Numbered from the stretch's first letter, positions 27,308 to 36,319 are shown. The stretch is 48,449 nucleotides of DNA from Thermotalea metallivorans (GCF_001562415.1 NZ_LOEE01000026.1:1-48449), one strand, 5' to 3'. Numbers and translations: made by a program. The notes: a model not told the origin generated them from the sequence alone.

Positions 27308-27979
27308 ATGAAAGGCTGTTTATTGCTCCACGGCTATACGGGCAGTCCCTGGGAAATGGACCCCTTGGCAAACATTTTGGAGCAGAAAGGCATCCTTACC
27401 TACTGCCCTATACTCCATGGCCACAAAGACCCTGAAAGGGATTTGCATCGATCCACCTATCTTGATTGGATTCAATCGGCGTCGGAAGCCTATACCCAAC
27501 TATCCCGCCAATGCAACGATATTGCAATCATCGGCTTTTCCATGGGTGGATTGCTGGCATTCCACCTTGTGCAAAAGTACAAAGCAAAATGTCTTGTGTC
27601 TATGTGTACCCCTATCTACTGTTTTGATGTAAAGAATATAGCAAAAGATATGCTGGAAGCATTCAAGGTGAAAAATTATCAGCGGATCCGCGAATATACC
27701 GGTGCTTTTCGCATTCCCCTAAAAGCCAATTGGCATTTCAGAAAAGTGCTGCTTTCCTCTAGGCCCCTGGTAAAAAACATCGATGTACCCCTATTGATCA
27801 TCCAAGGAAAAAAAGATCCCGTAGTAAAGCCCTATAGTGCCCAATATATCTATCATTACGCAAAATCTTCCCTAAAGGAGATCCGATATTATGAACATAC
27901 AGACCACAGATTTCACCGCAGCAGGGAAACACAAAATATATACAATGACATCACTTCCTTTGTGCTCACCCATTTATAA
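27308..27979 (+). CDS. Alpha/beta hydrolase, carboxylesterase/lipase type
   Basis: Cytoplasmic hydrolase of 223 aa resembling the Est30/YvaK carboxylesterase and monoacylglycerol-lipase group. The oxyanion motif [10 protein letters not shown] is at the N-terminus, the nucleophile Ser78 lies in GFSMGG, Asp170 in GKKDPVV, and His200 in TDHRF completes the triad. The natural ester is unknown. The gene is 68 bp before the UPF0173 gene, which appears to have its own promoter overlapping the end of this one. Confidence 0.9.
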   Translation: MKGCLLLHGYTGSPWEMDPLANILEQKGILTYCPILHGHKDPERDLHRSTYLDWIQSASEAYTQLSRQCNDIAIIGFSMGGLLAFHLVQKYKAKCLVSMCTPIYCFDVKNIAKDMLEAFKVKNYQRIREYTGAFRIPLKANWHFRKVLLSSRPLVKNIDVPLLIIQGKKDPVVKPYSAQYIYHYAKSSLKEIRYYEHTDHRFHRSRETQNIYNDITSFVLTHL

Positions 27980-27981
27980 CT

Positions 27982-28010
27982 TTGAATGTACTTCCTTTTT
28001 ATGGTATGAT
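27982..28010 (+). promoter_or_regulatory. Promoter of UPF0173 gene
   Basis: TTGAAT, 17 bases, TATGAT, starting immediately after the esterase stop codon. Confidence 0.6.
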
Positions 28011-28047
28011 GATATTGATACATAAACTGCCAAAGGAGATGGTGAGG

Positions 28048-28725
28048 ATGAAAATACAGTTTTTAGGTCATGCCTGCTTTTATGTGGAAGAAGGAAACTG
28101 GAAAGCCTTAATTGACCCTTTTATTTCTAACAATCCCCAAGCACCGGCAGACCCCTCTGCTTTTGGAGATATCTCCCATATCTTTGTAACCCATGGCCAT
28201 GGGGATCACCTTGGAGATGCGGCTCTCATCTCCAACAGAAGCAATGCCACCGTTATTACAAATTATGAAATTGCTTCTTATCTAGGAAGCAAAAATGTCC
28301 CCACCCATCCCATGCATATCGGTGGAAGGAAAAAATTTGATTTTGGCACCGTCAAAATGACACCTGCCCTCCATGGTTCGGGCATTGAAACGGTAGGAGG
28401 ATTCATCTATGGGGGAAATCCCTGCGGTTTCGTCATCGAAGTAAAGGGCAAAAAAATTTATCATGCAGGGGACACGGGATTGACTATGGATATGAAGCTT
28501 CTAGAGATAGAACATATTGACGTGGCCATGCTGCCCATCGGAGGCAATTTTACCATGGATATAGAGGATGCCTTCCGTGCCGTTGAATTTATCAAGCCAA
28601 AAAAAGTGATTCCAATGCATTACGGCACCTTCCCCGTTATTCAGGCAGATCCTGCAGTTTTCAAAGAGAGGGTCAAGGAAGCAGAGGTCATCATTTTAAA
28701 ACCCGGGGATACATATGCATTTTAG
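28048..28725 (+). CDS. UPF0173 metal-dependent hydrolase (metallo-beta-lactamase fold)
   Basis: A 225-aa protein of the UPF0173 family (YtkL type) with a metallo-beta-lactamase fold. The N-terminal FLGHACF, the metal motif [11 protein letters not shown], then [10 protein letters not shown] and the late PMHYGTF supply the usual His and Asp ligands of a binuclear site. The substrate is not established for the family. Start ATG 28048 follows AAAGGAGATGGTGAGG; upstream in-frame codons belong to the promoter region. A terminator follows. Confidence 0.92.
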   Translation: MKIQFLGHACFYVEEGNWKALIDPFISNNPQAPADPSAFGDISHIFVTHGHGDHLGDAALISNRSNATVITNYEIASYLGSKNVPTHPMHIGGRKKFDFGTVKMTPALHGSGIETVGGFIYGGNPCGFVIEVKGKKIYHAGDTGLTMDMKLLEIEHIDVAMLPIGGNFTMDIEDAFRAVEFIKPKKVIPMHYGTFPVIQADPAVFKERVKEAEVIILKPGDTYAF

Positions 28726-28733
28726 AGAAAACG

Positions 28734-28770
28734 AAAAATAGCTCGGTGCCATCATCGAGCTATGATTTTT
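28734..28770 (+). terminator. Terminator of UPF0173 gene
   Basis: AAAAATAGCTCG ... CGAGCTATGATTTTT, stem-loop with T tail nine bases after the stop. Confidence 0.85.
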
Positions 28771-28867
28771 AGGCATTTTTTCCCTGCTTCTTTTGTTATA
28801 TGGAATAAGAAAAAAGGCCTTCATTTTTTCAATGAAACAGAAATAACTGTTTGGGAATCGCCGCAAC

Positions 28868-30256
28868 TTATTCCTCCAGATTTCTCACCAAGAGATTTCC
28901 GATACTGTCTTGATCCTCTAAAGATTCCAATCGCCTTATCCCTAAACTTGTAATCATCTGCAACACATTGTCATTGTCAAAAGGCGTTCTCATTGGGGTT
29001 GCCTCGCTGTAGTCATTTACCTTCTCCGTGGCTTCTTCAATGGAGGCAATGGCCCTGGGCCCTCCTACACATCCCCCAACACATCCCATGCCTTCTATAA
29101 AATTTGCATCAATTTCTCCTCTAAGCAGCCTTTCTAATCCTTCTTTACAATCCTTAGCTCCATTAAAAGCTATGGACTTAAAAGGAATTTTCCGCTGCTG
29201 GGCTACCCGCATGACAGAAAGCTCCACCGCTTTGCTGACTCCACCGGTTCTTCCGTATACCCTCCCCGAAAAGGATGCCTCTTCCCGATAATCATCCTCT
29301 AGGACATCAAAATCAATTTCCAAAGCCTCAAAGATCTCATAGAGTTCCCGAAAAGTCAATACATAATCGATGGCATCCCCTAGGGCATGGATTTTAGCTT
29401 CTGCTTTTTTTGCAATACAAGGGCCGATAAAAACAACCTTTGCTTCGGGATTTAAGACCTTCAATACCCTTCCTGATGCAATCATGGGTGATACTGATGG
29501 TGATATATGATCTGCTATATGTTTGAAATTTTTCTGGATCATTCCTACCCAGACAGGGCAACAACAGCTGGTAATAAAAAAATCCTTTTCTGTCTTTACC
29601 TTATGGTCAAATTCATAAGCTTCCTTTACTGTCAAAATATCCGCAAAGGCAGCCACCTCAATCATATCGGCAAATCCCATCCATTTGAGGGCAGCCCTGA
29701 TTTTTCCCGGCGTCATTTTCCCCTTTAGCTGCCCTACATAGGCCGGTGCTATGGTAGCATATACGGGATGTTTCCTTTCCTGCAACATCTTTATAATGGG
29801 AATGAATTCGATTTTATCTGAAATGGCCCCCAGTGGACATTCCCCAATGCACTTTCCACACCCTAGGCATTTATTTTCGTCCTCGGTACAGTCCAAATGA
29901 CTTCTTGGGCAATCCTCATCATATTGACTTGTCTCGCCTTCATGGTAGCGGTGACATGTCTCACATACATTTTGGATGACTGCCACCAGAGGCTTTTCTA
30001 TCTTGTTCATCTGCAAGGCCCTTTGGACATCTTTTGTCAGTTCGGAATCCCCGTTGCAGGGATTTAATCCCATGGCCATACGAATGTAGTTTTTGACAAT
30101 TATTCTTTCCTGTTCATCCTTGATATCGTTCCCCAATATTTTATCGGGAAGCCCCTCTATTTCCTTTTCCAGTTTTCCTTCCCACGCCAATTTAACGACT
30201 TCACGAAAAATTGCCATTCTATATCTTTGAATTCGGTTATCCGTTGTATTCTCCAT
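28868..30256 (-). CDS. [FeFe]-hydrogenase-like protein with altered H-cluster motifs
   Basis: Iron-sulfur protein of about 462 aa related to monomeric [FeFe] hydrogenases. It has no long N-terminal ferredoxin array: a Cys-containing region (VCETCHRY) and a CLGCGKCIGECP cluster near residue 135 precede the H-cluster domain. The three H-cluster motifs are present but unusual. L1 is TSCCCPVW near 229 (canonical TSCCPxW), L2 is GPCIAKKAE near 279 (canonical MPCxxKKxE), and L3 is GMGCVGGCVGGP near 395 (canonical xMACPGGCxxGGG). The four cluster Cys can be matched, but second-shell Met and the Pro change. It may be a catalytic, bidirectional or sensory member. Start ATG 30256 follows AGGAGGCAATTT. 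No hydrogenase maturation or partner genes are nearby. Confidence 0.88.
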   Translation of the reverse strand: MENTTDNRIQRYRMAIFREVVKLAWEGKLEKEIEGLPDKILGNDIKDEQERIIVKNYIRMAMGLNPCNGDSELTKDVQRALQMNKIEKPLVAVIQNVCETCHRYHEGETSQYDEDCPRSHLDCTEDENKCLGCGKCIGECPLGAISDKIEFIPIIKMLQERKHPVYATIAPAYVGQLKGKMTPGKIRAALKWMGFADMIEVAAFADILTVKEAYEFDHKVKTEKDFFITSCCCPVWVGMIQKNFKHIADHISPSVSPMIASGRVLKVLNPEAKVVFIGPCIAKKAEAKIHALGDAIDYVLTFRELYEIFEALEIDFDVLEDDYREEASFSGRVYGRTGGVSKAVELSVMRVAQQRKIPFKSIAFNGAKDCKEGLERLLRGEIDANFIEGMGCVGGCVGGPRAIASIEEATEKVNDYSEATPMRTPFDNDNVLQMITSLGIRRLESLEDQDSIGNLLVRNLEE

Positions 30257-30539
30257 AAATTGCCTCCTGTTGGCCATGCTTCGTTCTCTTCTTATTTTCC
30301 CTCAGAAAAAGCTCCTTTATAAAATAATTTATCGATTGCAACCATAACGCAGGAATTATCCCAAATATTCCAGCCCCTTATTGTACCACTATTCTGATAT
30401 CTATATCCTTCTTCCTTATGTTATTGGCTTTATTTTTTATCCATTTTCAGCCATTAAGTTCCATATTTTTTTCTTCAAAAATTCGAAAGAGCAAATGAAT
30501 CTCTCCACTTGCCCTTTCAATTTCTTATAATGCTTTTGT
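30257..30539. other. Intergenic region hydrogenase/tpx
   Basis: A 283-bp gap between two minus-strand genes. It holds the tpx terminator near 30474-30518 and presumably the hydrogenase promoter, for which I see no clear -35 and -10 pair. Confidence 0.4.
30474..30518 (-). terminator. Terminator of tpx
   Basis: Minus strand GAAAGGGCAA ... TTGCTCTTTC followed by GAATTTTTG; an imperfect stem. Confidence 0.6.
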
Positions 30540-31058
30540 CTATGCCATTAATTTTCTCGCTTCCTCCATGACCTTGTCATAGTCAGGCTGCTCCGTTACT
30601 TCCTTTACGTATTCCACATATCGAACAATATTATTCTGATCTAGAACGACTACACCCCTTGCCAGCAATCTTAGTTCTTCAATAACAAATCCATAATTCA
30701 AGCCGAAGGATAAATCCCTATGATCAGACAAAGTAATCACTTTATCAATTCCTTTGGCTCCGCAAAATCTCTTTTGGGCAAAAGGCAGGTCTACGCTGAT
30801 GGTAAGAATGATGATATCTCCTAAGGCAGCCGCCTCCTGGTTAAAATGGATTGTCTGAAGTTCGCAAACCCCCGTGTCCAAGGAGGGTACAACACTGATA
30901 ATTTTCACCTTATCGCCCCCATCTTTTAAAGAATAGGGCTGCATGTCATTGGTTAATACCGTAAAATCGGGAGCCCGATCGCCTAACTTGATCTCATTGC
31001 CTAAAAGGGTCAAAGGGTTTCCCTTCATGGTAACAACGCCTCTTCTTCTATTGATCAT
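30540..31058 (-). CDS. tpx: Thiol peroxidase (Tpx, atypical 2-Cys peroxiredoxin)
   Basis: Cytoplasmic peroxidase of 172 aa that reduces hydrogen peroxide and organic peroxides with thioredoxin. The Tpx N-terminus [14 protein letters not shown] is clear. The peroxidatic Cys65 lies in PSLDTGVCE and the resolving Cys99 in KRFCGAKG. Length is typical. AGAGGAG lies before ATG. It sits downstream of fetB; an inverted repeat (ATGACATTGTCAT, 31213-31225) between them may be an operator. Oxygen defence suits an anaerobe exposed to air. Confidence 0.96.
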   Translation of the reverse strand: MINRRRGVVTMKGNPLTLLGNEIKLGDRAPDFTVLTNDMQPYSLKDGGDKVKIISVVPSLDTGVCELQTIHFNQEAAALGDIIILTISVDLPFAQKRFCGAKGIDKVITLSDHRDLSFGLNYGFVIEELRLLARGVVVLDQNNIVRYVEYVKEVTEQPDYDKVMEEARKLMA

Positions 31059-31212
31059 CTCTTCAATCTCCTCTCAATAAATTTTTCCCCTTTTGTATAT
31101 ACCCTTTTCATTGCACCATAATCATTCTTCATTTTTCCCCATGGGCCTCATATTGAAAATTCTTCCATATATGTTATGTTATATGTTTCATAAAAAGTAC
31201 ATTCCCCTAATC

Positions 31213-31225
31213 ATGACATTGTCAT
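31213..31225. promoter_or_regulatory. 13-bp inverted repeat between fetB and tpx
   Basis: ATGACA-T-TGTCAT is a perfect inverted repeat seven bases past the fetB stop and about 155 bp before tpx. It could be a repressor site or a weak stem. No PerR consensus was recognised. Confidence 0.35.
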
Positions 31226-31232
31226 ATTTTTA

Positions 31233-32015
31233 CTAATCGAGCACAAGCTGTTTTTGTTTATTAAAAAAGGATTTGTAACCCAACTGTACAAATAGGATTA
31301 CCGTCAAGGAGACACTGCCTAGGATCCCCAGCATGATAGCAATTTGATATTCTATAGCCGTCAGGGGGGAAGTTCCAGACAATATCTGCCCTGTCATCAT
31401 GCCCGGTAAAAAAACGATCCCCATGCCTACCATGGAATTAATCGTAGGCATAATTGCCGAATCAAAGGCATGATCCACAATGGTTTTTGCCGCCATCTTC
31501 GGTGTAGCCCCCAACATTAAAGCCGTTTCAATCGTATCCTTTTTTGATCTCATTCCATCCACCAACCGATCTACACCTAAGGAAATTCCTGTCATGGAGT
31601 TTCCGATAATCATCCCTGCCAAGGGAACAAAATACTGTGTTTTATACCAAGGTGAAATCTGAATAACAACAAATAAAAAATAAAAGATGGAAAGGATGGT
31701 CCCTGCAAACATCGAAAGGGCAATCACTTTCTTCAACTTAACAGACATCTTCGCCTTGATTCGTTTATAGATATTCAATATAGCAAATACCTCCATCACA
31801 CCGATAATCAGCAATGTGTACAAAGGGTTCTCATGTTCGAATAAGTAGGATAGCACATATCCTACAATAATCAGTTGCAGGGTCATTCTGACGGAACTTA
31901 TAAGGATTTCCTGTTCCCTGGCAATCCCTTTCATCTTTACAATGATCAATAAAGCCACTACAAATATATAGGCCGATGCCAGCTGCCAGAAACTTAAATC
32001 GATGATGCCGTTCAT
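31233..32015 (-). CDS. fetB: FetB-type ABC permease (UPF0014)
   Basis: Membrane component of an ABC exporter, 260 aa with about seven TM segments. It belongs to the UPF0014/FetB family, whose E. coli member exports iron and protects against oxidative stress. The motifs MIIGNSMTGISLGVDRL and GATPKMAAK, the latter in the coupling helix, are characteristic. The ATG follows the fetA stop TAG immediately, so the two are cotranslated. It is the last gene of the marR-chrA-fetAB unit. The metal is inferred from the family only. Confidence 0.92.
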   Translation of the reverse strand: MNGIIDLSFWQLASAYIFVVALLIIVKMKGIAREQEILISSVRMTLQLIIVGYVLSYLFEHENPLYTLLIIGVMEVFAILNIYKRIKAKMSVKLKKVIALSMFAGTILSIFYFLFVVIQISPWYKTQYFVPLAGMIIGNSMTGISLGVDRLVDGMRSKKDTIETALMLGATPKMAAKTIVDHAFDSAIMPTINSMVGMGIVFLPGMMTGQILSGTSPLTAIEYQIAIMLGILGSVSLTVILFVQLGYKSFFNKQKQLVLD

Positions 32016-32663
32016 CTACATCTCCCCTTCCCTAACAAACTGCCCTTTGCTGATTTTGATAATATTTTCCCCATAGGTTTCCGCTATCAATTTGGAGTGG
32101 GTGACCATGATGAGTGTTTTTCCATAGTGCTTTACATAGCGGACAGTCTCCTCAATAATAAGAATTTCCGTTTCTTCATCCAAGGCAGAAGAAGGCTCAT
32201 CCAGCAGCAAGACTTCCGGATTTAGGATAAATACTCTGGCCAAGGCCAATCTTTGTTTTTCCCCTCCAGACATATTTTCCACCGGCTGATCCAAATTTTT
32301 ATCCAGATGAACCATCGCCAAATATTTTTTCATTTCTTGTTCCTCCAGCGGTTCCTTTTCAGAAAAACGGAGGGCAATACTTAGATTGTCTCTCACTGTT
32401 ACTGGAAAAATAACGGGGTTTTGGCCCAACATGACCACTCTTCTTCTCAAATCTACCGGATCCATTTCCGAGATATTTTTTTCTTGAAAAAGAATCTCTC
32501 CCTCCGTAGGACTGATCAGGCAGTTCAGCATTTTAATCAGGGTCGTTTTTCCGCTGCCGCTTTCCCCCACAATACAGGTAATCTTGTCTTTGGGAATATC
32601 CATATGCTGAATATTTAAAATATCCCCATACCTTATATTTCTCAATTGAAAAACACTTTCCAT
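32016..32663 (-). CDS. fetA: FetA-type ABC ATPase
   Basis: ATP-binding subunit of 215 aa powering FetB. Walker A GESGSGKTT (about residues 33-41), the Q-loop LGQNPVIFP, signature MSGGEKQRLALAR and Walker B VLLLDEPSSALD are all intact, with the His switch in MVTHS. ATG 32663 follows GGAGGAG; the upstream in-frame GTG overlaps that site. It lies 26 bp after chrA. Together with FetB it forms the transporter. Confidence 0.92.
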   Translation of the reverse strand: MESVFQLRNIRYGDILNIQHMDIPKDKITCIVGESGSGKTTLIKMLNCLISPTEGEILFQEKNISEMDPVDLRRRVVMLGQNPVIFPVTVRDNLSIALRFSEKEPLEEQEMKKYLAMVHLDKNLDQPVENMSGGEKQRLALARVFILNPEVLLLDEPSSALDEETEILIIEETVRYVKHYGKTLIMVTHSKLIAETYGENIIKISKGQFVREGEM

Positions 32664-32689
32664 CGGCACTCCTCCCTCTCCATATCCCT

Positions 32690-33790
32690 TTAAAGGGAAA
32701 AAAGATAAGTAATTCCCAATCCTGCAACGGCTGAAGCAGCAATGGCATAAAAAGAATTTACTTTATATTTCCACAGAGCAACGAAACCGGCTATTCCAAT
32801 GGCCAACGTCCAAACATCCACAATAGCAGTGGGAATCAATTGAAGAACGGAAGCCAAAATTGCCCCAATAACAGCAGCATTAATTCCTGTCAAAAACCCC
32901 TTCACCCAAGGGATTTCCCTAATCTTTGCCAGATAGGGCGTAGCAATCAAAATAAAGACAAAAGATGGAGCAAAAATTCCCAAGGCGGCCACAGCGGCTC
33001 CTAGAACACCAAATACTTTATATCCGATAAAAGCGGAAGTAATCACCACAGGACCGGGAGTAATCTGCCCAAAGGATAAACCTGCCAAAAATTCTTGACG
33101 TGTCATCCATCCCAATTTTTCTACTATCTCCTGTTCAATAAATGGGATAATCACCAAACCTCCTCCATAAATAAAGGAGCCCACCTTCAAAAAGAAGGCA
33201 AATAATTTCCAAAGAGTCGGTTCTGCCAAGGCCAGGGGCAGAAGGGTTATATAATTTTTTTTCGTTTTTGGCCATTGATAATATATGGATATGCCTGCCA
33301 ATCCCCCTGCTACAAGGACTACCAACAAGTTTATTTTCCACAGAAATATAGCTGCGGCACTCAATGCCATAATCCCTATACCGGCCCGATCCTTGATAGA
33401 GGACTTCCCCATTTTATACAGGGAATTGCCAATCAACGCAACCACCATAGCATTGATTCCATAAAGCAAACCCTTCATCTGGGGAATGGTCCCGTACTGA
33501 AAGTAAAGATAGCTTAAGAAAGTAATTATAACAAAGGCCGGCAGGATAAAACAAAAACCTGCAAGAAGTCCTCCTGAAATTCCTCCCCTTAAATAGCCCA
33601 AATAAATCCCCAATTGGGTAGAAGCAGGCCCCGGCAATATTTGACATACAGCCAAACCTTCTAAAAACTGTTCTTTGCTGGTCCACTTCCTTTTCTCCAC
33701 CAATTCCTCATCCATCATGGCGATGTGGGCCATAGGTCCTCCAAAGCCCAACAGGCCTATTTTTAAAAAATATGATATGATCTCCTTCAT
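32690..33790 (-). CDS. chrA: Chromate transporter ChrA
   Basis: Membrane protein of 366 aa in the CHR family, which exports chromate or related oxyanions by a proton-linked mechanism. It has two homologous halves: the N-terminal LGFGGPMAHI and LPGPASTQLG recur as YGGGLVIIPF and TPGPVVITSAF in the C-terminal half. About ten to eleven TM segments are seen. Its ATG overlaps the marR stop by four bases (ATGA), so translation is coupled. Whether chromate is the natural substrate is unknown; another anion is possible. Confidence 0.92.
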   Translation of the reverse strand: MKEIISYFLKIGLLGFGGPMAHIAMMDEELVEKRKWTSKEQFLEGLAVCQILPGPASTQLGIYLGYLRGGISGGLLAGFCFILPAFVIITFLSYLYFQYGTIPQMKGLLYGINAMVVALIGNSLYKMGKSSIKDRAGIGIMALSAAAIFLWKINLLVVLVAGGLAGISIYYQWPKTKKNYITLLPLALAEPTLWKLFAFFLKVGSFIYGGGLVIIPFIEQEIVEKLGWMTRQEFLAGLSFGQITPGPVVITSAFIGYKVFGVLGAAVAALGIFAPSFVFILIATPYLAKIREIPWVKGFLTGINAAVIGAILASVLQLIPTAIVDVWTLAIGIAGFVALWKYKVNSFYAIAASAVAGLGITYLFSL

Positions 33791-34236
33791 ATGTCATCTC
33801 CTTTTTCCACAAATAAGGTTTCTTTGTCCACATTGCTTACCAGTTCTGCCAATAGGCTCCGAAACTCTCCTCTTTTCTCTGGCTCCAAGGTATTAAAAAA
33901 GTTCTTTACAAAACTTCGATCCTCTCGGATATGCTGCTCAACAATCTTTTTCCCTTCATCGGTTACTACAATTTCCACCACCCTTCGATCCTCTTGGCTT
34001 CGAATACGTTCAATATATTTCTTTTCATAAAGCCGATCCATAATCCCTGTCAGGGTAGAGGGCGGGATATGATAGGTTTTTGCAATGTCCATCACCCGTG
34101 CTTTTTCCTTGAAATAAATACGTTCCAAGACATACATATCCTGAGGGTGAAGTCCACTGGTCTCCATCTGATATTCCTCTTTATATTTGAAAATATCTAT
34201 CAGCTTGTGCATAAGCTTCACTTCATCCAAATGCAT
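33787..34236 (-). CDS. MarR-family repressor
   Basis: Winged-helix regulator of about 149 aa. The recognition-helix region TYHIPPSTLTGIMDRLYEKKYIE and the wing with RSQEDRRVVEI are typical of MarR proteins (the positions run from about residue 55 to 88). It is the first gene of the marR-chrA-fetA-fetB operon, with a four-base overlap with chrA. A matching palindromic operator covers the promoter. ATG 34236 is very close to GGGGAGG; TTG 34230 has better spacing and is equally possible. The inducer is unknown. Confidence 0.92.
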   Translation of the reverse strand: MHLDEVKLMHKLIDIFKYKEEYQMETSGLHPQDMYVLERIYFKEKARVMDIAKTYHIPPSTLTGIMDRLYEKKYIERIRSQEDRRVVEIVVTDEGKKIVEQHIREDRSFVKNFFNTLEPEKRGEFRSLLAELVSNVDKETLFVEKGDDI

Positions 34237-34292
34237 CACCTCCCCATTGCATTTCTCAATCGTTGTTATTTCATGTCATAAATATTTCTTAT

Positions 34293-34314
34293 ATCGTATC
34301 ATACGATTATCGTA
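34293..34314. promoter_or_regulatory. MarR operator overlapping the promoter
   Basis: Two overlapping perfect inverted repeats, ATCGTA-TCA-TACGAT (34293-34307) and TACGAT-T-ATCGTA (34302-34314). They share the middle half-site, making three alternating half-sites. They cover the -10 region of the marR promoter, as expected for an autorepressor. Confidence 0.72.
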
Positions 34315-34337
34315 CTATTTTTGGATGCATTTGTCAA
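34309..34337 (-). promoter_or_regulatory. Promoter of marR-chrA-fetAB operon
   Basis: Minus strand perfect TTGACA, 17 bases, TACGAT. The weak -10 is part of the operator. Confidence 0.7.
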
Positions 34338-34351
34338 TAGAAAGTACCTAA

Positions 34352-34392
34352 AAATAAAAAAATCAAAGCCCTGAAATCCTTAACAGGCTTTG
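34352..34392. terminator. Terminator after ferredoxin-like gene
   Basis: CAAAGCC ... GGCTTTG with an A-rich left flank and a run of T on the right. On the minus strand it ends the ferredoxin-like gene just before the marR promoter. Confidence 0.8.
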
Positions 34393-34415
34393 ACTTTTTT
34401 TTAATTTCTTATGAA

Positions 34416-35180
34416 CTAAAATCTGTTGGCTTCTCCCTCGATTCCGATTCTTACACGATGCAGCGGTATATTCTTTCCTGCATCGGCCAGCGCTTTTTCC
34501 ACGGCCCTTACGATACCCGTGCAGCAAGGCACTTCCATAAATGCTACCGTTATACTTTTAATATTGTTCATCTTAATGATTTGCGTAAGTTTCTTAACAT
34601 AGAATTCTATATCGTCCAGCTTCGGACAACCTACCACTACCTTTTTCCCCTTTAACAGGTCAAGATGGTAGTTTGGATAGGCAAAGGGCACACAATCTGC
34701 CGTTACTAACAAATCTGCGTCTTCAAAATATGGAGCTGCTGGAGGGACCAGCATCAACTGTACAGGCCATTGCTGCAATTGGGATTTAATCTTAATCTCC
34801 ACATCCCCATCTCCTACGACCGCCGCAGCTGCCTTTGCTGGTTTATGATTCAATATTCGCATCTGACTTCCAGGGCAACCCCCACCATGGTGATGATGGC
34901 CATGATGATTTTGTTGTCTTGGCTCGTCCCCTCTTTTTTCTTTTTCCAAATGGACTTTTACGGCTTCCTCATCGAATTCTTCCGCTTCCCTTTCGATGAT
35001 TGTAATGGCACCTTGAGGACAATCCCCCAGGCATGCCCCCAAACCATCGCAAAGATTATCCGCTACCAATTTTGCTTTGCCGTCGATAATTTGAATCGCT
35101 CCTTCGGCACAGGCCGGCACACATAAACCACATCCGTTGCATTTTTCTTCATCTATATGAACAATCTTTCTTATTGCCAT
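34416..35180 (-). CDS. Ferredoxin-like iron-sulfur protein with His-rich linker
   Basis: A 254-aa protein starting with a ferredoxin module: C14, C17, C20 and C24 (CNGCGLCVPAC) form a [4Fe-4S] site. The second motif CDGLGACLGDCP has only C44, C50 and C54, with Leu at the fourth position, which may give a [3Fe-4S] or a non-Cys ligand. A linker with HHGHHHHGG (residues 92-100) and CPGS follows. The rest is an alpha/beta domain with VPCCTGIVRAVEKAL. Proteins of this type are common in Clostridia but have no firmly established reaction. GGAGGAATGAACA precedes ATG. It is a single gene. Confidence 0.85.
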   Translation of the reverse strand: MAIRKIVHIDEEKCNGCGLCVPACAEGAIQIIDGKAKLVADNLCDGLGACLGDCPQGAITIIEREAEEFDEEAVKVHLEKEKRGDEPRQQNHHGHHHHGGGCPGSQMRILNHKPAKAAAAVVGDGDVEIKIKSQLQQWPVQLMLVPPAAPYFEDADLLVTADCVPFAYPNYHLDLLKGKKVVVGCPKLDDIEFYVKKLTQIIKMNNIKSITVAFMEVPCCTGIVRAVEKALADAGKNIPLHRVRIGIEGEANRF

Positions 35181-35378
35181 TGTTCATTCCTCCTTTTTTC
35201 TATCATCTTTAGTTTTATTATAGCCTCACTTTTTCTCTAATCCTGTGATATATATCAAAATATTAAGTGAAGTTCATCACTTTTTAAAAATTAATTCATC
35301 TTTCATAAAACAACTTACATTTCCCATATATTCGAAATATAATAAAAGTAACAATGCTTGAAGCTTAGGAGGTTAGCC

Positions 35379-36263
35379 ATGAATTATTGTTCCAAGGGTA
35401 TCTTTTATCTGCTTTTGTCATCTTTTTTCTTTTCAATCATGGCAATTGCCGTTAAGAGTATACCAGAAATTCCTATTGCCGAAAAAATATTTTTTAGAAA
35501 TATCCTCGGCGTAATCATTTCCGCCATTATTTTGTATAAAAACAAAGAAAATTTCTTGGGAAACAACAGGAAGCTGCTGCTGGCCAGGTCATTTTTGGGG
35601 GTATCCGGTGTGGCAACCTACTACTATACCATTGGAAAACTGCCTCTTTCCGATGCAGTCATTTTAAACAAACTTTCACCCTTTTTCGTTATTCTGCTGG
35701 CGTATATTTTTCTTGATGAACGCATCAAAAAACTTCAGATTCCCGCTTTTATTATTGCCATACTGGGCACTGTTTTCGTGATCAAGCCACAGTTTGATTA
35801 TACCTTTTTGCCTTCGATGATTGCAATTTTATCGGCATTTTTTGCTGCCGGTGCCTACATCCTGATTCGTCAGCTTCAAAAGACCGATACGACCCATGTG
35901 ATTGTTTTTCATTTTTGTTTGTTTTCCAGTTTGGCAACCATTCCTTTTATGGCTGCAGGCCAATTTGTTTACCCGGATTTAAAACAACTGGCTACGTTAA
36001 TCGTCATCGGTCTTTCCGCTACCACTGCTCAAATTTTCATGACCCACAGTTATAAATATGCACCAGCTACCCGGTTGACAATTTATAATTATGCAGATAT
36101 AATATTCTCAACTATTTTCGGCATGCTATTGTGGGCTGAATTTCCAGACCTCTTAAGCATTACGGGTGGATTCCTCATTATTATCGCAGGAATCATCAAC
36201 TATTTTTCTTCTGTACAAGACGACCAAGCGTACTCGGCATCCTCCCCGGAACATCAGAACTAA
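35379..36263 (+). CDS. DMT-superfamily (EamA) permease
   Basis: Membrane protein of 294 aa with about ten TM helices in two EamA repeats. The substrate is likely a small metabolite such as an amino acid or nucleotide precursor, but it cannot be named. ATG 35379 is preceded by GGAGG. The aminotransferase starts 56 bp later on the same strand, so they may be one operon, which would fit amino-acid export or uptake linked to transamination. Confidence 0.87.
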   Translation: MNYCSKGIFYLLLSSFFFSIMAIAVKSIPEIPIAEKIFFRNILGVIISAIILYKNKENFLGNNRKLLLARSFLGVSGVATYYYTIGKLPLSDAVILNKLSPFFVILLAYIFLDERIKKLQIPAFIIAILGTVFVIKPQFDYTFLPSMIAILSAFFAAGAYILIRQLQKTDTTHVIVFHFCLFSSLATIPFMAAGQFVYPDLKQLATLIVIGLSATTAQIFMTHSYKYAPATRLTIYNYADIIFSTIFGMLLWAEFPDLLSITGGFLIIIAGIINYFSSVQDDQAYSASSPEHQN

Positions 36264-36319
36264 TCAAGGTCAAACCCTTAAAATAGCTGCACCTATTCCC
36301 TTGCATAGGAGGATTGATT

